From Trichomonas vaginalis G3 (taxonomy: Eukaryota; Parabasalia; Trichomonadida; Trichomonadidae), in NCBI RefSeq assembly GCF_026262505.1, contig NC_067208.1:7573962-7637961 (forward strand): a stretch of DNA of 64,000 nucleotides. The letters run 5' to 3'. Numbering within the stretch: position 1 is the stretch's first letter; every line of letters starts with the position of its first letter. The position numbers were made by a program, and so were the translations under genes. Below the pieces are notes generated by a model. That model did not search any database. It was not told where the DNA came from and saw only the letters and a list, made by a program, of their open reading frames with translations. Positions 34,201 to 48,436 of the stretch are shown here, one piece after another.

Positions 34201-37200
34201 CCATTATGCCCCCTTTGTAGTGCCAATACCCCAAAGCACCCCTCAAAACTATACTTTGACTGTCATCTTATGTTCTCCTCGTATCTGATACGAATGTATT
34301 TTATCACGAGGGAAGGCCGACCAGGAGGCAAACAAATTACTTGAATTTCTACTATGACCGTTGTAAGCCTTTTTGGTTATCTTAACGCATCAACTTTAGT
34401 TGTTTCGGGTCATATGTATCATTAACAAATATAACTTTGACAAAATAAAACACTTAAAAATAAACTTGATATCCTTCCCAAGTCCGGACCTCTCATAGGG
34501 TACGCCCGTACATGAAACAGGCGAATACGCGTATCTATGGAGAAATATAATGGGTCAGGTGCAAAGTGGTGAGATCCTCAACCTTCTTTTTGTCACCTCT
34601 TTTAATTTTCAGCCGGGGCTGTTTAAATTCTATGCTGACTTTAATAGGATCTCTTCCTTTCTCACGGAGAGCTCATCTAGGCTTCTTTCTCTCAAGGTTT
34701 CAGCTATGTTGTCCGCTCATGAAGTTTGAGGGATCCTTGTTTCTCAAAATTCCTTCTTTATCTACATGGTGTGCTTTTATACTACTCTCTAACGTGCCAA
34801 GCTCTAACCATCCTTCATAGTTATAGAACATTGTAAACCTCTGGAATAAGTTCCTGAATTTCAATGTATTCTAAACAAAAAACTTTTGTTTCATGTCTTC
34901 AGTGAACTTTATTTTGTCACCTTTCATATTCAAAATAAAAATTTTAAAATAGTTAAATAAAAATAACGTTATTTTTTCAGTAAGGAAACACAGGGAGTTT
35001 TTGGGTACGTATAATTCTTGTGGTGTAGGTTCTTGGGGTTAAACTGTTGGAAGTCGGTTTTGGGAGGGTTGACTTTTGAAGCAGGATTTGTAATTCGCAT
35101 AGGTTTCAGGAGTCATTGAAAGGTGTTGTTCTGTGAAGGTGTCTGGTTTTTTCTGAACGGGGTCTTGGTTTTTTGGCGTCGAAAGGTTTGTTACCACGAG
35201 TTTGTTTTTTAAACTCTTCAGTAACATACTGGGTCATACTATATTTATCGATACATTTTTCGCATTTATGGTTCGTTTCAACATTCACTAGGATCTGCTC
35301 CTTGGCCTGTGTTAATCTCATCGCTAATACCTAGCCCCTGGCCGAGACCTATGATGGGTTTATATATGGAGAAGACCTTGACCTTATAAGGTCGCCCTAT
35401 TTTTTTTGACAGGAGCTGTGGGCGCTGGTAACAGCCTAAATCCCTTGAGCCTGAGACTGCTCTCTCCCTTCGACCATTTTTGTGCCCTCGCCTCGTACAG
35501 AGAAATATTCCGTAATAGGTGCATCGCCATCAATCGTTTGGTAAAAGTTTCGTTGTTTCAACTAGATGGTGAATGGTTCACCCCGAGAGCTGTATTTAAA
35601 GAAATCTCAATATGATAGCTTTAACCAACCTACATATTACCGTCTCATCATTTATTCCCTCCACCATGTCGTCCGTATGCTTTAAGTTCATATGTCATCT
35701 ACCATTTAACTCCTTATGGGGTTTGCCCCTACTAGTCCGACCGCACCTGAATGGAAAGGGCAATCAAACCCTCATAAGATCCCAATAACAGCTTGGCTTT
35801 GGTTATTGGCTTCGGCGTCATGGGGTTGTCACGTAGCATCCTTTCAGTTTACGCTAGTTCTAATAGGTCCTTTAACAGACAATTTTGTAATGTTATTCGA
35901 CAGTAGATGTTTGACCCTTCGCCACTGGAAAGCAAAAAGTCCACATTCTGTTGGAAACCACATAAGAAATGTGTCTTTCATAGCCTATCACCCAATCTTA
36001 CAATGGGTCCAACACTATCCATCAAATTCTTCCACCAATTGACCTCAATATTATTACATTCCCTAGTCATTAACAAGCTGCCAGATTCATATCATGATTC
36101 TATGTTATTGCAAGTCGTCTCGCAACCATGGGTGGCGCGAGAACTCAAAAACATTTACAGGTCCATCCGATGATTTTTTTCAGGTTCTCGCAGGCATATT
36201 TCTTTTCCATAAGCTCATTTCGGCTGTGAATTAGAGGTTGAAGAGATTTTAATCCCTTATGGGTTTCTCTCCCTAATTCTAAGCATTAATAGTCTTCGGC
36301 CTTTTCTTTCTAAAATAGTGCACTCCATAACTATTCTCATTTTAACATTTAATCAGGCCCTATAAGGCTGCTATGGTCAAACCTGAGTTGTCACTTTTCT
36401 TGTAACAACTTATCTGTATTCTTTGATGAATGATACCCGTTCCTCCCAGGGGCAGAGGTCCGCAATCCCATAAGCTTTTACACGAGGAAAACATAAAGCC
36501 CTTCGTTCCTCGGTTATATATAGATGTTCTAGCCAGAGTCGCTCCTTTATACCATACTTAGCTCGCACCCCGTCGCATATGACCGAATTTCCCGGACGAT
36601 TTCATTACTGTAGTTATATAATATATTGGAACATTTCAGGGTTCAATGGTCCTTTACATTTTCTTTCTTGCCTTTTGGCGACACTATTTCAGTCTAATCT
36701 TGCTTTGGGCCCCGGTTATCTTCGAGGGGAGTAATAGTAAACTGTATGTTCTCACATATGCCTCTTTACCATACTGCCCTGTATCGTCCTTATCTTCTCA
36801 CAGCTTGTATTACTTCGGTTTCACTCCAGGGAACATCACTCTTATTTGGTCAGCTGTGATAGCACCATTTTTTGTTCAATCTACCCTGAATAGCACAGCA
36901 TTTGCCACCACCCTCTCTAATGGTCGTTTTGGATCTCCGGATACACTGTAACTGTACCCCGTCAATTTATAAGCGGGAGATATTCTCCATGCCCGACTGT
37001 TCGCCATGGCTGTAATGTGGGTCCGCCGCTCCGCCACTTGAGAGCCTTCGTTACTTTCAAGCTGATATGCGTTCCGCTCAGCTGCCACTAGACAGAAGCT
37101 GAATAAATCGAATAGCTTCTAATGGAAGGAAATCTTCCTACTATCTTTAGCAGCCAGATCTCCCCTTTGACACGATAGCTTAAAAGTCAAATTGATTTTT

Positions 37201-40200
37201 CCTGCTGTAATTGGGACTAACTAACAATTTGTCTGTTCTGGCATGTTCCCGCCCTTCCGAATGACTCTTATGCCAAATTCTTCATATTGTCCGACCTTCC
37301 TTGAGTACACTACACATTTCCTCTACTTTTCGGGTTTATTCTGTTCGGCGTAGTTGTGCTGGCACGTTTGAAGTTAATAACCCCCTTTCCCTATCGCTCG
37401 TCCGGTTCCCTCACTTGTCAGGTGGCCTCCTTAGAGCAATATTAACTTCCCGCCAACTCACGACCATTTGCTATACGGGAGGCTTCTTCGTATTTCATTA
37501 TACACTCAGCAATCCCTCTGTCTATACGAACGCCCAGTTCATTCTGTATAACCTGGCCAAGGCACAACAAATCATCCGGCTTGGGTGTCTGTTTCAGTTT
37601 GGGAACCTCTTTTCTGATCACCCACTTTTCTTCCTATCTCGCACAACTAGAATTTGAGCCTTGGTTTTTATTTTCCGCGGCACTTATTTCTATTATCCGC
37701 TAGATTTGAATTTGTATTTTATCACACCAGCCGTTTCCTAACAATTATCTCCTCTTAACACACCCACCAGCGAGAGTAGAGAGATCCCTCCGATATTTGT
37801 CTTTTTTCCACCCCGGGCCGCATCCAGTTGTGTTCTACTCTTTATTTGCAGTCTCCTCAAGCGTGTCGGAAGTGGAGGTTCGCGTCTCTGGGTCGTCTAA
37901 CACGCTATAGGTTGGTTGTTTCTATTGTTAGCTCCCGTCCCATCTCGGGAGGACTGGCTCTTTCATCTACTCACCTGCCATCCCCGCGAAATATGACAGG
38001 GCCGATAATTTGGCACTGTACATCCATTTTCGATCTCTGGCTTTTGGTCGAGTTATATTTACCCTTCGTTTCGGTTAGGTGTTTGGGCTCGCTCATGCGG
38101 GAACATGTTAATGCTTTCTACTTCATAGATATAAAACACTATGCGTTTATTCCTCTGAGGATCCCATTTTAGGGTTTCTCACGGGTTTCTGGTGCTTCTG
38201 CCGCGCATTCCTGGGCCTCCATCCTCTTGCAACCGTCCGGTGGATTTCGCGGAGTCTGTCTTCTTGAACACATGGCTGGTTCATGAACTCGTCACAGGGG
38301 TTCTCTGGTTTTTGTTGTGCTCAACTTCTTTCCAACTGTTTCCGTGGCACTGCTACTGCGGTTCTTTTGACTCGCGGGGTTTGTTTTTCAATCGAACATT
38401 CCAACCCCGAGAGCATTTTTTCGCATCCATACGACAGCTCTTGGACTCTTTCGTCGTATTGAATGAGTACAAATCTGCGTTCTTGGCCTAATTCCTGGTC
38501 GTCTGCGTTCTCCTATTCCGACTCTTTCCATGTTTTGAGAGGTAGATGGAGGATCCTTCATTTATTGGCTTTGCGCGTGTGACCACCCTTCACCTCCTTG
38601 CCGCCACTGGGGCAGCAGCGCCCGTGGGTTTTTGTGGTGGGGGCGCGCGGGCGGTTGATGCGGCAGCCCCTGACCTTTAACTTTCGTGTTCGTGTCGGCT
38701 CTCTCTGCCCATTTCTCTGCGGGAGGTGCTGGCGCGATACCATTTTCTCTTGTTCACGTGAAGTTCATAGCTCTTTACCATCCGGTGGCACTCCCTGTGA
38801 CTGTACTCCGCTAATAGGATGGAACGCGACTCTTGCTCGTGGACTGTCTCCCTCACTCTTGCTGTACGTGCACTTTGCGTATATTGATAATTAACGTGAC
38901 TGGCGGGTCGCTCCTGAGGGCATCCTGACACGCTCATTTGGGCATATATCCTGCGTTAAAACGGTCTGTTAAGCCTGCCTTTCTGTTTTTTAATATCCTG
39001 TCTTACAGTCAAATGTGACCTCACGAACCTCACAAGACCCTCTTAACCGTGACAAGACCTCCTCCTAATTCCGGGGCGCATCAAGTATCTTGTGAACCAT
39101 TCCACTGTCGTGAATTGAATGGAGTAAATTCCGGACTTCGTGCGACGCTAATATTTAACATTATCACGACACTGATTTAGGATGGAACAAAATTACGAGA
39201 GGGAGCACAATGCCACTCTATGCACGACCTGTACAATTTTAGAAGTACTATAAGGCGGGTTAGTGAATATAACCATCAACTTTCCTCTGGCATCCTTTAG
39301 CTGACCTGGAAGACAACAGAACCCACGTTGCTGGCGAAGAAAGCTAGAGAAAGAAACGCACATAAAGTCAAAGGAATGAATCATGAAAATAGCTTAAATG
39401 CCACAAGCTGACCCATCACAAGAAAGTAGTGACATATTTGTGTTTAACACCCTCCTATCTAATTTCCACGATATCTTCATTTCCACCTCTCGGCTCTAAC
39501 GACCAATGACCTTTATCTGTTGCGACCTTTCCATGCTAGTTGAACAACACTCTAATCTGAGCAGGCGTTGGTTCAATAATTACACGTGGCGAACAGTAGA
39601 ATAACGCATTTGAGGAGTTTCCAAAAGCACCTGGGGGCCTGACACCATAAGTTGCAAGTAGAAGTAGCACTTGGACAATAACCATTCTTTTACGCCCCTT
39701 TTTCCGGCGGTATTGTCACTCTCATTTAGTGGTCTAGGCCACGACCCTCGCCCCTCTTCAAGAAAGCGTTTTGAGCACCACTTACTCCACTCCTCAATGC
39801 AGATTCAGATATATCGACGAACCAGTCCTTTAAGCGCCCAAAACATTCATCATAATGAACAAAAGTAGGGCACTGTTAAAAGAGTCGTAATACATACTCA
39901 TCCTTGCCATCGGACAATGGTTTCAACTCTCGCCTTTGATTCTTCTCCATTACCCATTCGAGCATGTTCGCACCTGCCACCACCATGTCCAACCCATCTG
40001 GGAAGATAGCCACATCCGCGGTCTTACAGCCCTCCTTAACGCCGCGTGAGTTTTCGTATCTGGCCACGAGCTCATGCAAAAGTACATATAGGTTTAGTCC
40101 ACGTCTTACTCATCTTAACTCTTATTCGACATTTCCACTTATTTCAATATTCTAAACGGGGAATATAGGAAGCATGCGTACAACACACTATGATCTCGTC

Positions 40201-42229
40201 AGTTAATGTATGTAGTTTTCCTACCACCTACTCACTCATCTACTGAACGGTTGCGGGCATAGTGACACAGAAAGAAAATCCAACTTCATACGTTATATAA
40301 GTACAGTGGTTCAAATATTCTCGACCTTCCAATTATGGTGAGGACCTGATTTCCTCTAAGCCATATTTCTTATCAATTCCATGGGCCCTTATTCGACAAT
40401 GTCTTCCGAGAGGAACATATTGATATTTCTTCACATTAGATTTTATTACATACACCCATCAGGCATTGGGCGATCTTCCTGATATATGCACTAATGCTTA
40501 CCTTATTATACTGATCTTTTTCAATTTGCCTCTTTCACCTTGTATACGTAGAGGAAGTGATATAACTCGCAACCGTTTCACTCTCCGGTCATAGGCCACG
40601 AACTTTCAACCATTCTGGCTCACCCCCTCTTCAAATTATCTATTATTTCCCATATTAATCTTGCGCCTATCAATCTGTTCTGTATGCTTTTGGGAATCAA
40701 GACATGTCTTTTTCTTCCCCTAACCATTCATCCTGTGTTACCATCCACCACTCGCCTCAAGCCCTGTTTCTTCACCTTCTCTCACGCACCTCCATTACCA
40801 GGACTGCTCTCAACTCACAATTCTGAAGGCAGCGAACGGCCTTAAAACTCTATCCCTATCTTTTCCGCACCGTCATTTGACTATATAGGGGCACCCATCA
40901 GTGGGCCTTCCTCCTCTCCGTCCTCTGCAGCTTGCTTATCGGCTCCTATTTTTTTATCCAATCGAATAGGTCTTCTTGGGCACTCGCTCGACAAAAAATC
41001 GAACCTACTCCTTCTTATTTTGGATGGTCCCTCATTCAATTGACGCGGTTCCTAGCAATCCTTAAGGCGGGGTCTCAGTGCTCTTATTCGTCCTCTCAAC
41101 TACTTTTTTTTCGACCACCCTTCCGCCCCACGCTTTCCTTCCCCATCTTCCTTTCCTGAGCGTGGCTATTGGCCCCCACGGTTTTTCCTGCCCTGTGTCT
41201 CTTTATGCAGTATGCTCCCAGGTCCCCTCCCTTTCTTGATCTCCATCACGCGCCCCTCCCCCCAGCCTCCTCCCTTGAGCGGTACTCTCCTCTCCCCCCG
41301 TACCTCCCGGTGCCCCCTTCCTCTCCCTCCTGTTTTTCTTCGCTTTCTGCCCTCCTTCTTGATCTATTGTCTCATCTGCCTGTGCAGCTCGAATCTCCGT
41401 GTCTCCTCGAGCTTCTTGCTGTGGTCTTTTTCCTATATTCCCCTCTCCTGTGCAACTAAGGTTCCACCGCACGGGTCGCCTGTCCGTTCGCCTTTCCCTG
41501 CATCCGCCTTGCATCACACCCTGTGTTCTCTACTCTACTTGCTCCATGTATCTGCTTCATTTTTACGTCCACTTCTCTCTGTTTAGTTTACTCCGTCCTC
41601 TTGCGCGTGCTTTGTATTCACCTTTACTGTCCCTGTACTCGTCACTCCCTCCCCTGTCTCTTTGCCCAGCTTGTACACCACACCCATCCCCATACAACTT
41701 GCGCTCTATCCATGTCTCTCTCTTTCCCAGTCCAGGCTTGAATCACGTCACCCTGTGTCCTACTATTGCTTTGGCGATTGGTTTGCATTTGACGACCGCT
41801 TTGATTAACTCAATTCCCTGAGAACTAGAGAGAACTGTTATTGAGTTCCTCCATTCGGGCTTGTCTTGTTTGTAATTCGCGTTTGCATGTATACTGCTTG
41901 AGGTGAACTTAAGCTGTTGTACTCGTGGACAGTTGCCGGCAGTTCACTCCTGCTTGGCTGTGCTCCTTACCACAAATCCCAGCACGTACTTTTTTTCTAC
42001 CATCCCCTTAACTGGCATCCAACGTGAATCGAATTCTTTTTTCGCCAACGTCCAATCATCCAATTTTGGCCATATTTGAACAGAATTCACGACAAAACAC
42101 CCACTCAGAAGTTCTGTGCTCCGGTCTCTCGGGCGTCTCTAATTCACGATCCGGACTTGTCGTCTTTAAATCGCACCAAGCAAAGAAAGTTTACCAAGCA
42201 CACATTTTCTCAAGAACTCTAATAATGTT
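31251..42229. other. 11 kb of drifting composition without credible genes
   Basis: GC rises well above the rest of the window (peak near 38.6-38.9 kb) and the plus strand becomes strongly C/T-rich at 40.5-41.75 kb. Frames of 60-140 codons are common but are L/S/P/F-rich on plus, as skewed composition predicts. They show no motif, no start context and no repeat of any element seen elsewhere in the window. The stretch ends abruptly at about 42229, where recognisable but noisy repeat sequence begins. I regard it as probable artefact or unpolished sequence. Foreign DNA cannot be excluded. Confidence 0.5.
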
Positions 42230-43935
42230 TTAAAAAAAGCAATCACATCAATTGAACATATTTAGTTATTAAATTACAAAAACCAAAGTAACTAACACAT
42301 TCTTCGAAAATTTAAATTCTCATTAAAAAATCTTTGAATAAGCAAATTAAATGCTACATATTCGATTTTCCCATTGATAGGAACTTATTGTATTTTCATT
42401 CAATGATTAACAAAAAATCAAAGTACTCTATTCCAAAACAAAAAATTCTATTTTTTACTGGCAAAGCACGAGCATTGTATTTACTAAGTAAATAATCATG
42501 TTTTTACATATAATTCTGACAAACTAATCCAAAACAACCCCAACAATCAACTATTTAGACTATTCTTTATTCAAGGACGAGAATTCATAATGTCATACGA
42601 TTCTGCAATTTAAGTATCATTAATGTAAAAATTTTTAGATATGAGGAGGGCGTGTTATATAAAAATTCCTAATCATCAAATTTAAAGCGAATTAAGGATG
42701 ATATTTCATACATTTTATAATGTAATTTCAATCATTGTAAGTAATAAGCTTTAATTTATTTACAAATATTGATCATTTTATTAGAAATCCAAAGAAATTA
42801 TATCAAGAAAATCGATGGTGTGTATATTAAGATTAAATGATTCTACGATCAATTGTTTCCATGCATATACGTTAGGTGTTAATTAAAATGCTGATGGACG
42901 TTCTGAAAGAATTAATGCCATTTACATAACTTGAAATAAGATTTAAGATGATGTTCGCATTATTTACAGTTTAATTTGATTAAAGTAAATAATGCCGATT
43001 CATGTTTTTGATGAGTGACAAAATGAAATTCCAATCACGATCTTCAGATAAAGTAAATCAAAACCAATGTCATCAACTAATGAAGTAATTTAACACTTTG
43101 ATCATCATGATGAATGTTGGGGAAGTTCTTTTAACAATATACACAACTATTCATAAACCAATTCGTGCACAGAAGTTAACAGCTAATCGACAAAATATAG
43201 TGTTTCATAATTGAAACAATATTTTACAGCTATTACGACCATATGCAGTTTATTTTACGAATACAAGCAATAAATTTCTTAACTCATTTATTGTTCATTT
43301 ACTAACTGCAGCAGTAGTAATACAAGGTGGATCTATTACTTTAATGTGATATGTTCCATTGTCCAATACCGAACATGTGGCTACAAATCAAAAACAAACT
43401 CTGATAGAGGACATCATTCATTTGTTGAATTAGTTTATAATTCAAATAATAAAAATTATCTTTATGAAAGTTCTTTTTATTTATGCGGAAATTTAGAAAA
43501 ATGAAATGACAAATTATTCTTTTATGGAAATATGAAGTTAATCAAATCAACACAGAGTTTTCTGCCAGCAAGACATGACTCAGGAATTTATAATAACCAA
43601 CAGTCTAAGTAATGTAACATATTCATCATTTTGTAAACAAACATCAATTATTATTGAACATTAGAATGTGAGTCATTACATGGTAAACTCTTAATTATTG
43701 TAATATCTGCTAATGTTTTGTATAAGTGAAACACAAAAAACTGTATTATGGAACATTCTATCATGATGATCAATGTTCTTATTAGAAAACTGGTTTTTCT
43801 TGGTTTTGATTATGTGTGATGTCTTGTGAACGGGGACCAGGAGATGGGATGGATGGGTGGTAGGTAAAAGATTATTTCTGTTTGAATTTTAGTGCAGTAA
43901 ATGAATCTTTCGATCGGTATGTAGGAGAGTTAAAA
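42230..43935 (+). repeat. noisy inverted copy of the 26.3-27.95 kb beta-helix segment (copy 4)
   Basis: Ordered matches to the reverse complement of 27950 down to about 26390: TCTTCGAAAATTTAAATTCT, CATATTCGATTTTCCCATTG, AATAATGCCGATTCATG, then family coding words (ACCGAACATGTGGCTACAAA; TCTTTATGAAAGTTCTTTTT; GGACCAGGAGATG). Scattered substitutions and indels break every frame. It is not a functional gene. The noise level far exceeds the differences between the other four copies. Confidence 0.75.
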
Positions 43936-46900
43936 CTGAGTTTGATATTGGGGGGAAAATTATTGGTTTAAATAATATATGTGTTGTTTTGCAGCTTGCT
44001 TCTGTGTTGTTGGTGCATTATTTGTGTGTTTTTTGGGCGGTGTAGTTTTCGTTCGGTTTTTGATAGGAAAAGTCTTTATGAGATCTGCTTTGGGGATTTT
44101 AGTAGGGCATTTCCTTTGATAGGCTTGCGTGATAATAATTTGCTGATTGAATGAAGATTTAGATAATCGAGATGAAAATTATGTTAATATTAAATGACAC
44201 AATGGTAGTATGCGATAAGCATTCATGTCTTGTTTTGTATAGAGGGAGAGAGTGAAAAACATTGATATTTTTAGAGTATGATGCGGCTTGATTCTCGAGG
44301 TTAAGTTATCCAAAGGGAGTTCGATGTACATGTGTGCGGGTTATGAAGTTTATTAGTGGATGGAATGTAGTGTGTAGGTGGTTGCTTAGTGAATTAATGC
44401 GTGGTTATATCGGGGATTGGTGGCATTGCATGTGTTAATTTTCGAAATAGGTTTTCTTTTGTAAGGCATCTAAGATTATAACAAACTGATATGTTCAAAT
44501 AAAGAGTTACAAATTCATATAATAGTAAGAATTTTGCTATGACATAAGAAAAAACTATGAAGCAAAAAAGAAAATTTAATTGTTTATTTCGAATGCTATA
44601 TTATTGTAATTTCTTCGTATTAATAAATTGAATTGGACAGTTGTATGGGTGAAGATGATATGGTATCATTTAACGACTTTTTTATTCAATATGCTATATA
44701 ATATGCTAATCTTGAAGTGAAAGAAGGTTGTTTTTGTTTTTGGTCGCGGGTTTTAGTGAGGTTGTGTGGAGTGTGTACAGTGTAATTGTGATGAAGTTGT
44801 TTGGCGTGTAGTCCTATTGCGTGGGTGTCGGATGGATTGTCGTAGTGGTGAGGTTGTGGTATTGTGTGTTTTTGTGTGGTGGGGGTTAGTAGTTGTCGGG
44901 TTGGGGAGGGTGTTGATGAGTTTGGGGTGGGGTTGTATAAGTGTGTGTGTGGGTGGAGATTGGTTTGGTGTTTGGGGAGGGTAGGTTGTTCGTTGAGGCT
45001 GTTTCACGGTGGTAAGTGTGTGAGCTGTTCTCGACGTGTCAAACTGTATGAATGAACTATGTTGTGGATAGGGGGAGGGCTCCGTGAGAAACGTGGGTGT
45101 GTGGTTGCGTTGTTGATGATAGGTTTGGATGTAATTGCCCTTCTCAGATGCATGTTGTGGTTTTGGTCGGATTTGGGGTTGTTGTGAGTATGGAGTTATT
45201 GGTGTTTCTTGATGTGCTGTCGGTGTTTGTTGGTGGGGTTGTGTGTTGTCGTGGTTGTTGGTGGGGTGTTGTTTGTGGGGTGTGCTGGCTGGGCAGCGGC
45301 TGGATTGGTTTGGTGGTTGATGGTGAGAGTTGGCCCCGGTTGCGCAGGAGGGTTTGGTGCTGTGGTTTGTAGAGCTCGATGTATGGTTTGTGTAGTGGGT
45401 GTGTCGGGTGTGTTTTGTGTTTGGACTGGTTTCTCAAGGGTTCATGGTGTTTGGTTGGTTGACTTTGGTGTTTGTTGTGGTTTAGTGTTTCATGTGTGTT
45501 TGTGGTTCTGTTGGGTGGGGGGGTGTGGGGTTGGGCGTTTATGGTATGGTATATTGGTTGTGAAGTGTGGTTTTATTCGCGTGGAGGTGTTTTTATTCTG
45601 GTGCGTTTGGTGGGTGGTTGTTGCATCGTATGTGGGTTGTTCTGTTGGAGTGGTTTGAGAGGGTGGAATAAGAGTGGTGGGTCTTCCCAATATCGATACA
45701 ATCAAATTTATCAGTTTAATGTCGGTGTTTTATGGTCGGGAGGGTGTTGCGGAAGGGTCGTGTGGGAGATGTTTATTTCATGCAGAGGTGGTGTTTGGTG
45801 TTTGTGTGGGTTAGGTGGAGTTTGTTATGTTGTGTGTAGTGGTGTGTGGTGTTGTTTACTCTCACGGTGTTGTATATAGAGGTTGTTATGTTGGGTGTTA
45901 GGTTCTCTATTATTTATATTGGTTGAGGCTTGTTAATAAACCTGGTGAGGGGATTTTGCTGGTTGGAGAGGGGTGGCTTGTGTGTGTGCATAGGGTGGTT
46001 TTGTTAATATGTCTCTTGGGATGTGCTTATGCAAGTTTTTTGTTGGTCTTGGGGTGTTTATGTTGTGTTCTTTGTTGGGGTGGGGTTGGGTGTTTGCTTT
46101 GGTTGCTAGGATCGTTATGTTTATGGTATGTGAAGTATGCTGTGTGAGCGGTGTGTTTGTCTTGGTGTGGTTGGCCGATTTGTTTGGGTTTTGGGGATGG
46201 GTGGGTGGGTGAGGAGAGGAGTTATTATGGATGGGAGGTGTGGTTGTAGTTTTTTGTTTTAGGGTTGGGGGGTGTTGTTCTGTGTTAGTGGCGGGGTGGT
46301 TTTGGGTTGGGGGGGGTGGGCTCTTCTTAAGGTGGTGTGGTCTGGGTATGTGCGTCGTAAGCGGTAGGGTGGTGGGATTGTTTTGGGGGTTGTGTGCCCG
46401 TTTTTGTTGTGTGCGGTTTGGTTGGGTGTGTTGTTTTTGGGTGGCTGGTTTGTGTTCGTGGGGGTTGTGTATGTTGGGGGTGTGGGTGTTGGGGGTGTGG
46501 GTTGGGTTTGGTGGGGTGTTTGCGGGAGAGTTGGTGGTTGTTAGTTGTGGGAGATTGGGTGGTGGATGGGGGTGTGGTGGGTGTGGGGGGTGAGTTGTTT
46601 GCGTTGTTTGGGGTTTTGGGGTGCTGGTGTGGGTGGGTTGTTTGGGTTGTCGTTTGTTGGGCGTGTGATGTGTGTTCTGGTTTGTCTAGTTGTTCAGGTG
46701 GATTCTGATCAGCGGTTTGGTTGGGGCGTCGCTTGGGGTTAGAGCCTTTGTTTTGGATGTTTCGGTGTGTGGTTTGGTTTCGTGGTGTTCGTGGATGTTG
46801 GGTGGGGTGGGTGTCGAGTACGGCACTGGGGGTTTTGAGTGTATATGGTAGGATACATGTATTTTGGGAGGTGGGCGGGTTATATGTTGGTGGTGGGTGG

Positions 46901-48316
46901 TGGTTGGGGGGGTGTTGGTGGGGATAGGTGTTGTGGAGAGTGGTGTGAGGGGGTTGTTGGGGGTCTGTTTGTTTGTTTGCTCTGTAGGTTGTGTGTGGGG
47001 AGGGAAGGGGTGGTTGTTGTGTCCTTGTGTTGAGATGTTGTTTGGGTGTGGTTGGGGTGGGGGGTGGTGGTTGGGGGGGGGAGGTAAGCTGTTGATTGTG
47101 GGGTTTATGGGGTGTGGTGAATTCTAGTTTTTGGGGGTCGGTTTGGTGGGGGGGGGGGTTGGTGTCGTTGAGTTTTCGTGGGGGGGGTGGTGTGGGGGTG
47201 GTGTGGTGGTGTTGTGTTGGTGGGTGGAGTGTTAGGTTGTGGGGTGGTGGTCACTAGGTGGAAAATAGGTGAGTTGCTTTCAATCGAAGTTCTGTAGGGT
47301 TGACATTGTGGTGGGGTGTGGATGTTAGTGGTGGTGTTGGAGTTAAGCGGGTGGGGTAGTGTGGTTGTGGCGGGATGTTGGTGGTGTTGGTGGTGGTGGG
47401 CTGTGGGCTTGTTTGTGTGGGTGTTTGTCGACGTTGGGTTTGCGGAGGTGTTGGCGGGTTTGTACAAAGACTAAGTATGATGGTGTTTGGTGGGGTGTTT
47501 TTGCGTTTGGGTGAGCGTGGGTGTAAACTAGTTGCGCCGCATTTAGCGGAAGAAATGAGGAGGTGTGGTCGGTGGTGGTGTCGGGTTTTTGGGGCTGTGG
47601 AGAACTTGGAGGGTGTTGTTGGTTGTTGGTGGTGGTTGGTGTATGTGGATCGGAACCGGTTCGAAAAAAGTACAATCGTTTCCTCTCCGATTACGGGACG
47701 GTTCCAATGGGTGTTTTGGTCTATGTGGTGAGGTGGGGGGGTCCGGGCGTGGGGTTGGTCGTTTTGATTCTGTGGTTCTTTGTGTGTGCTTGTTGCGTAA
47801 AGGAAATGGAGTTGAGGACTCACTAATCACGACGTGGTCGGTGTTGTGTGCGTGTGGGTGTCAGGGGTGCTTGTGTGATTGTTGTTCGGGTCTCGCGTTG
47901 GTGGGGTGTGTGTGGTGTTGTGGGGGGAGGTTCTTGGTGAAATTGCGGTGTGGTTGTGTGTGTGTTCACGGGGGGTTTGAGATTGTGTTGGGGTGCTGCG
48001 TAAGGTTGCAGGTAGGAGGGGGTTGGGGTGATTAGGCTGTGTGTGGGAGGTGTGTACGTGTTGTTAGGAGTGTGACGGCGGTGTGTTTGTGTGTGGGGTG
48101 GGTGTGTGAGGGTTTTGGTGTGTTTGATGGGTGTTGTAGGGAGTCGTGTTTTGTTCGGGGGGAAGTGGTGGTTGGGAGTTGTTTTGTTGTTGGGTGTGTT
48201 GTTGTGGTAAGTTCTTTGGTGTCGTTAGGGTGTTGGGTATTGGGTGGTGGTGTCGGGTGTTGTTGGTTGGGTTGTGAGTAAGGTGGTGGGTGTGGGGGTG
48301 GTTATAGATGGACGTG
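43936..48316. other. G/T-rich stretch without credible genes
   Basis: The sequence grades from AT-rich (43.9-44.7 kb) into extremely G/T-rich plus strand (44.75-48.3 kb), where A and C are rare. Because all three stop codons need an A, long frames (up to 189 codons) arise on both strands by composition alone. Their products are V/G/W/C-rich or T/P/H-rich without domains. No telomere-like period is seen. Likely low-quality basecalls next to a gap. Confidence 0.55.
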
Positions 48317-48416
48317 NNNNNNNNNNNNNNNNNNNNNNNNNNNNNNNNNNNNNNNNNNNNNNNNNNNNNNNNNNNNNNNNNNNNNNNNNNNNNNNNNNNN
48401 NNNNNNNNNNNNNNNN
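48317..48416. other. assembly gap (100 N)
   Basis: Run of 100 N, a typical placeholder for a gap of unknown length. The G/T-rich stretch ends at it. Confidence 0.99.
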
Positions 48417-48436
48417 GAAATATTTCAAAATATTAA

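Noticed and set aside
35039-35321. Minus-strand frame with a CEKC pair and lysine-rich context, a possible zinc-binding protein
   Set aside because: Only one Cys pair, short, inside the compositionally aberrant stretch and overlapped by another frame.
40932-41821. Overlapping plus-strand frames rich in Leu, Ser and Pro
   Set aside because: Explained by the C/T-rich composition; overlapping frames look equally good and none has a motif.
44753-48035. Many long frames on both strands (up to 189 codons)
   Set aside because: They arise because the plus strand is almost only G and T, so stop codons are rare. Products are V/G/W/C or T/P/H low complexity, without domains.
44753-48316. Telomere or subtelomere because of G/T-rich strand
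   Set aside because: No short period such as TTTAGGG is repeated; the runs are irregular and end at an assembly gap.
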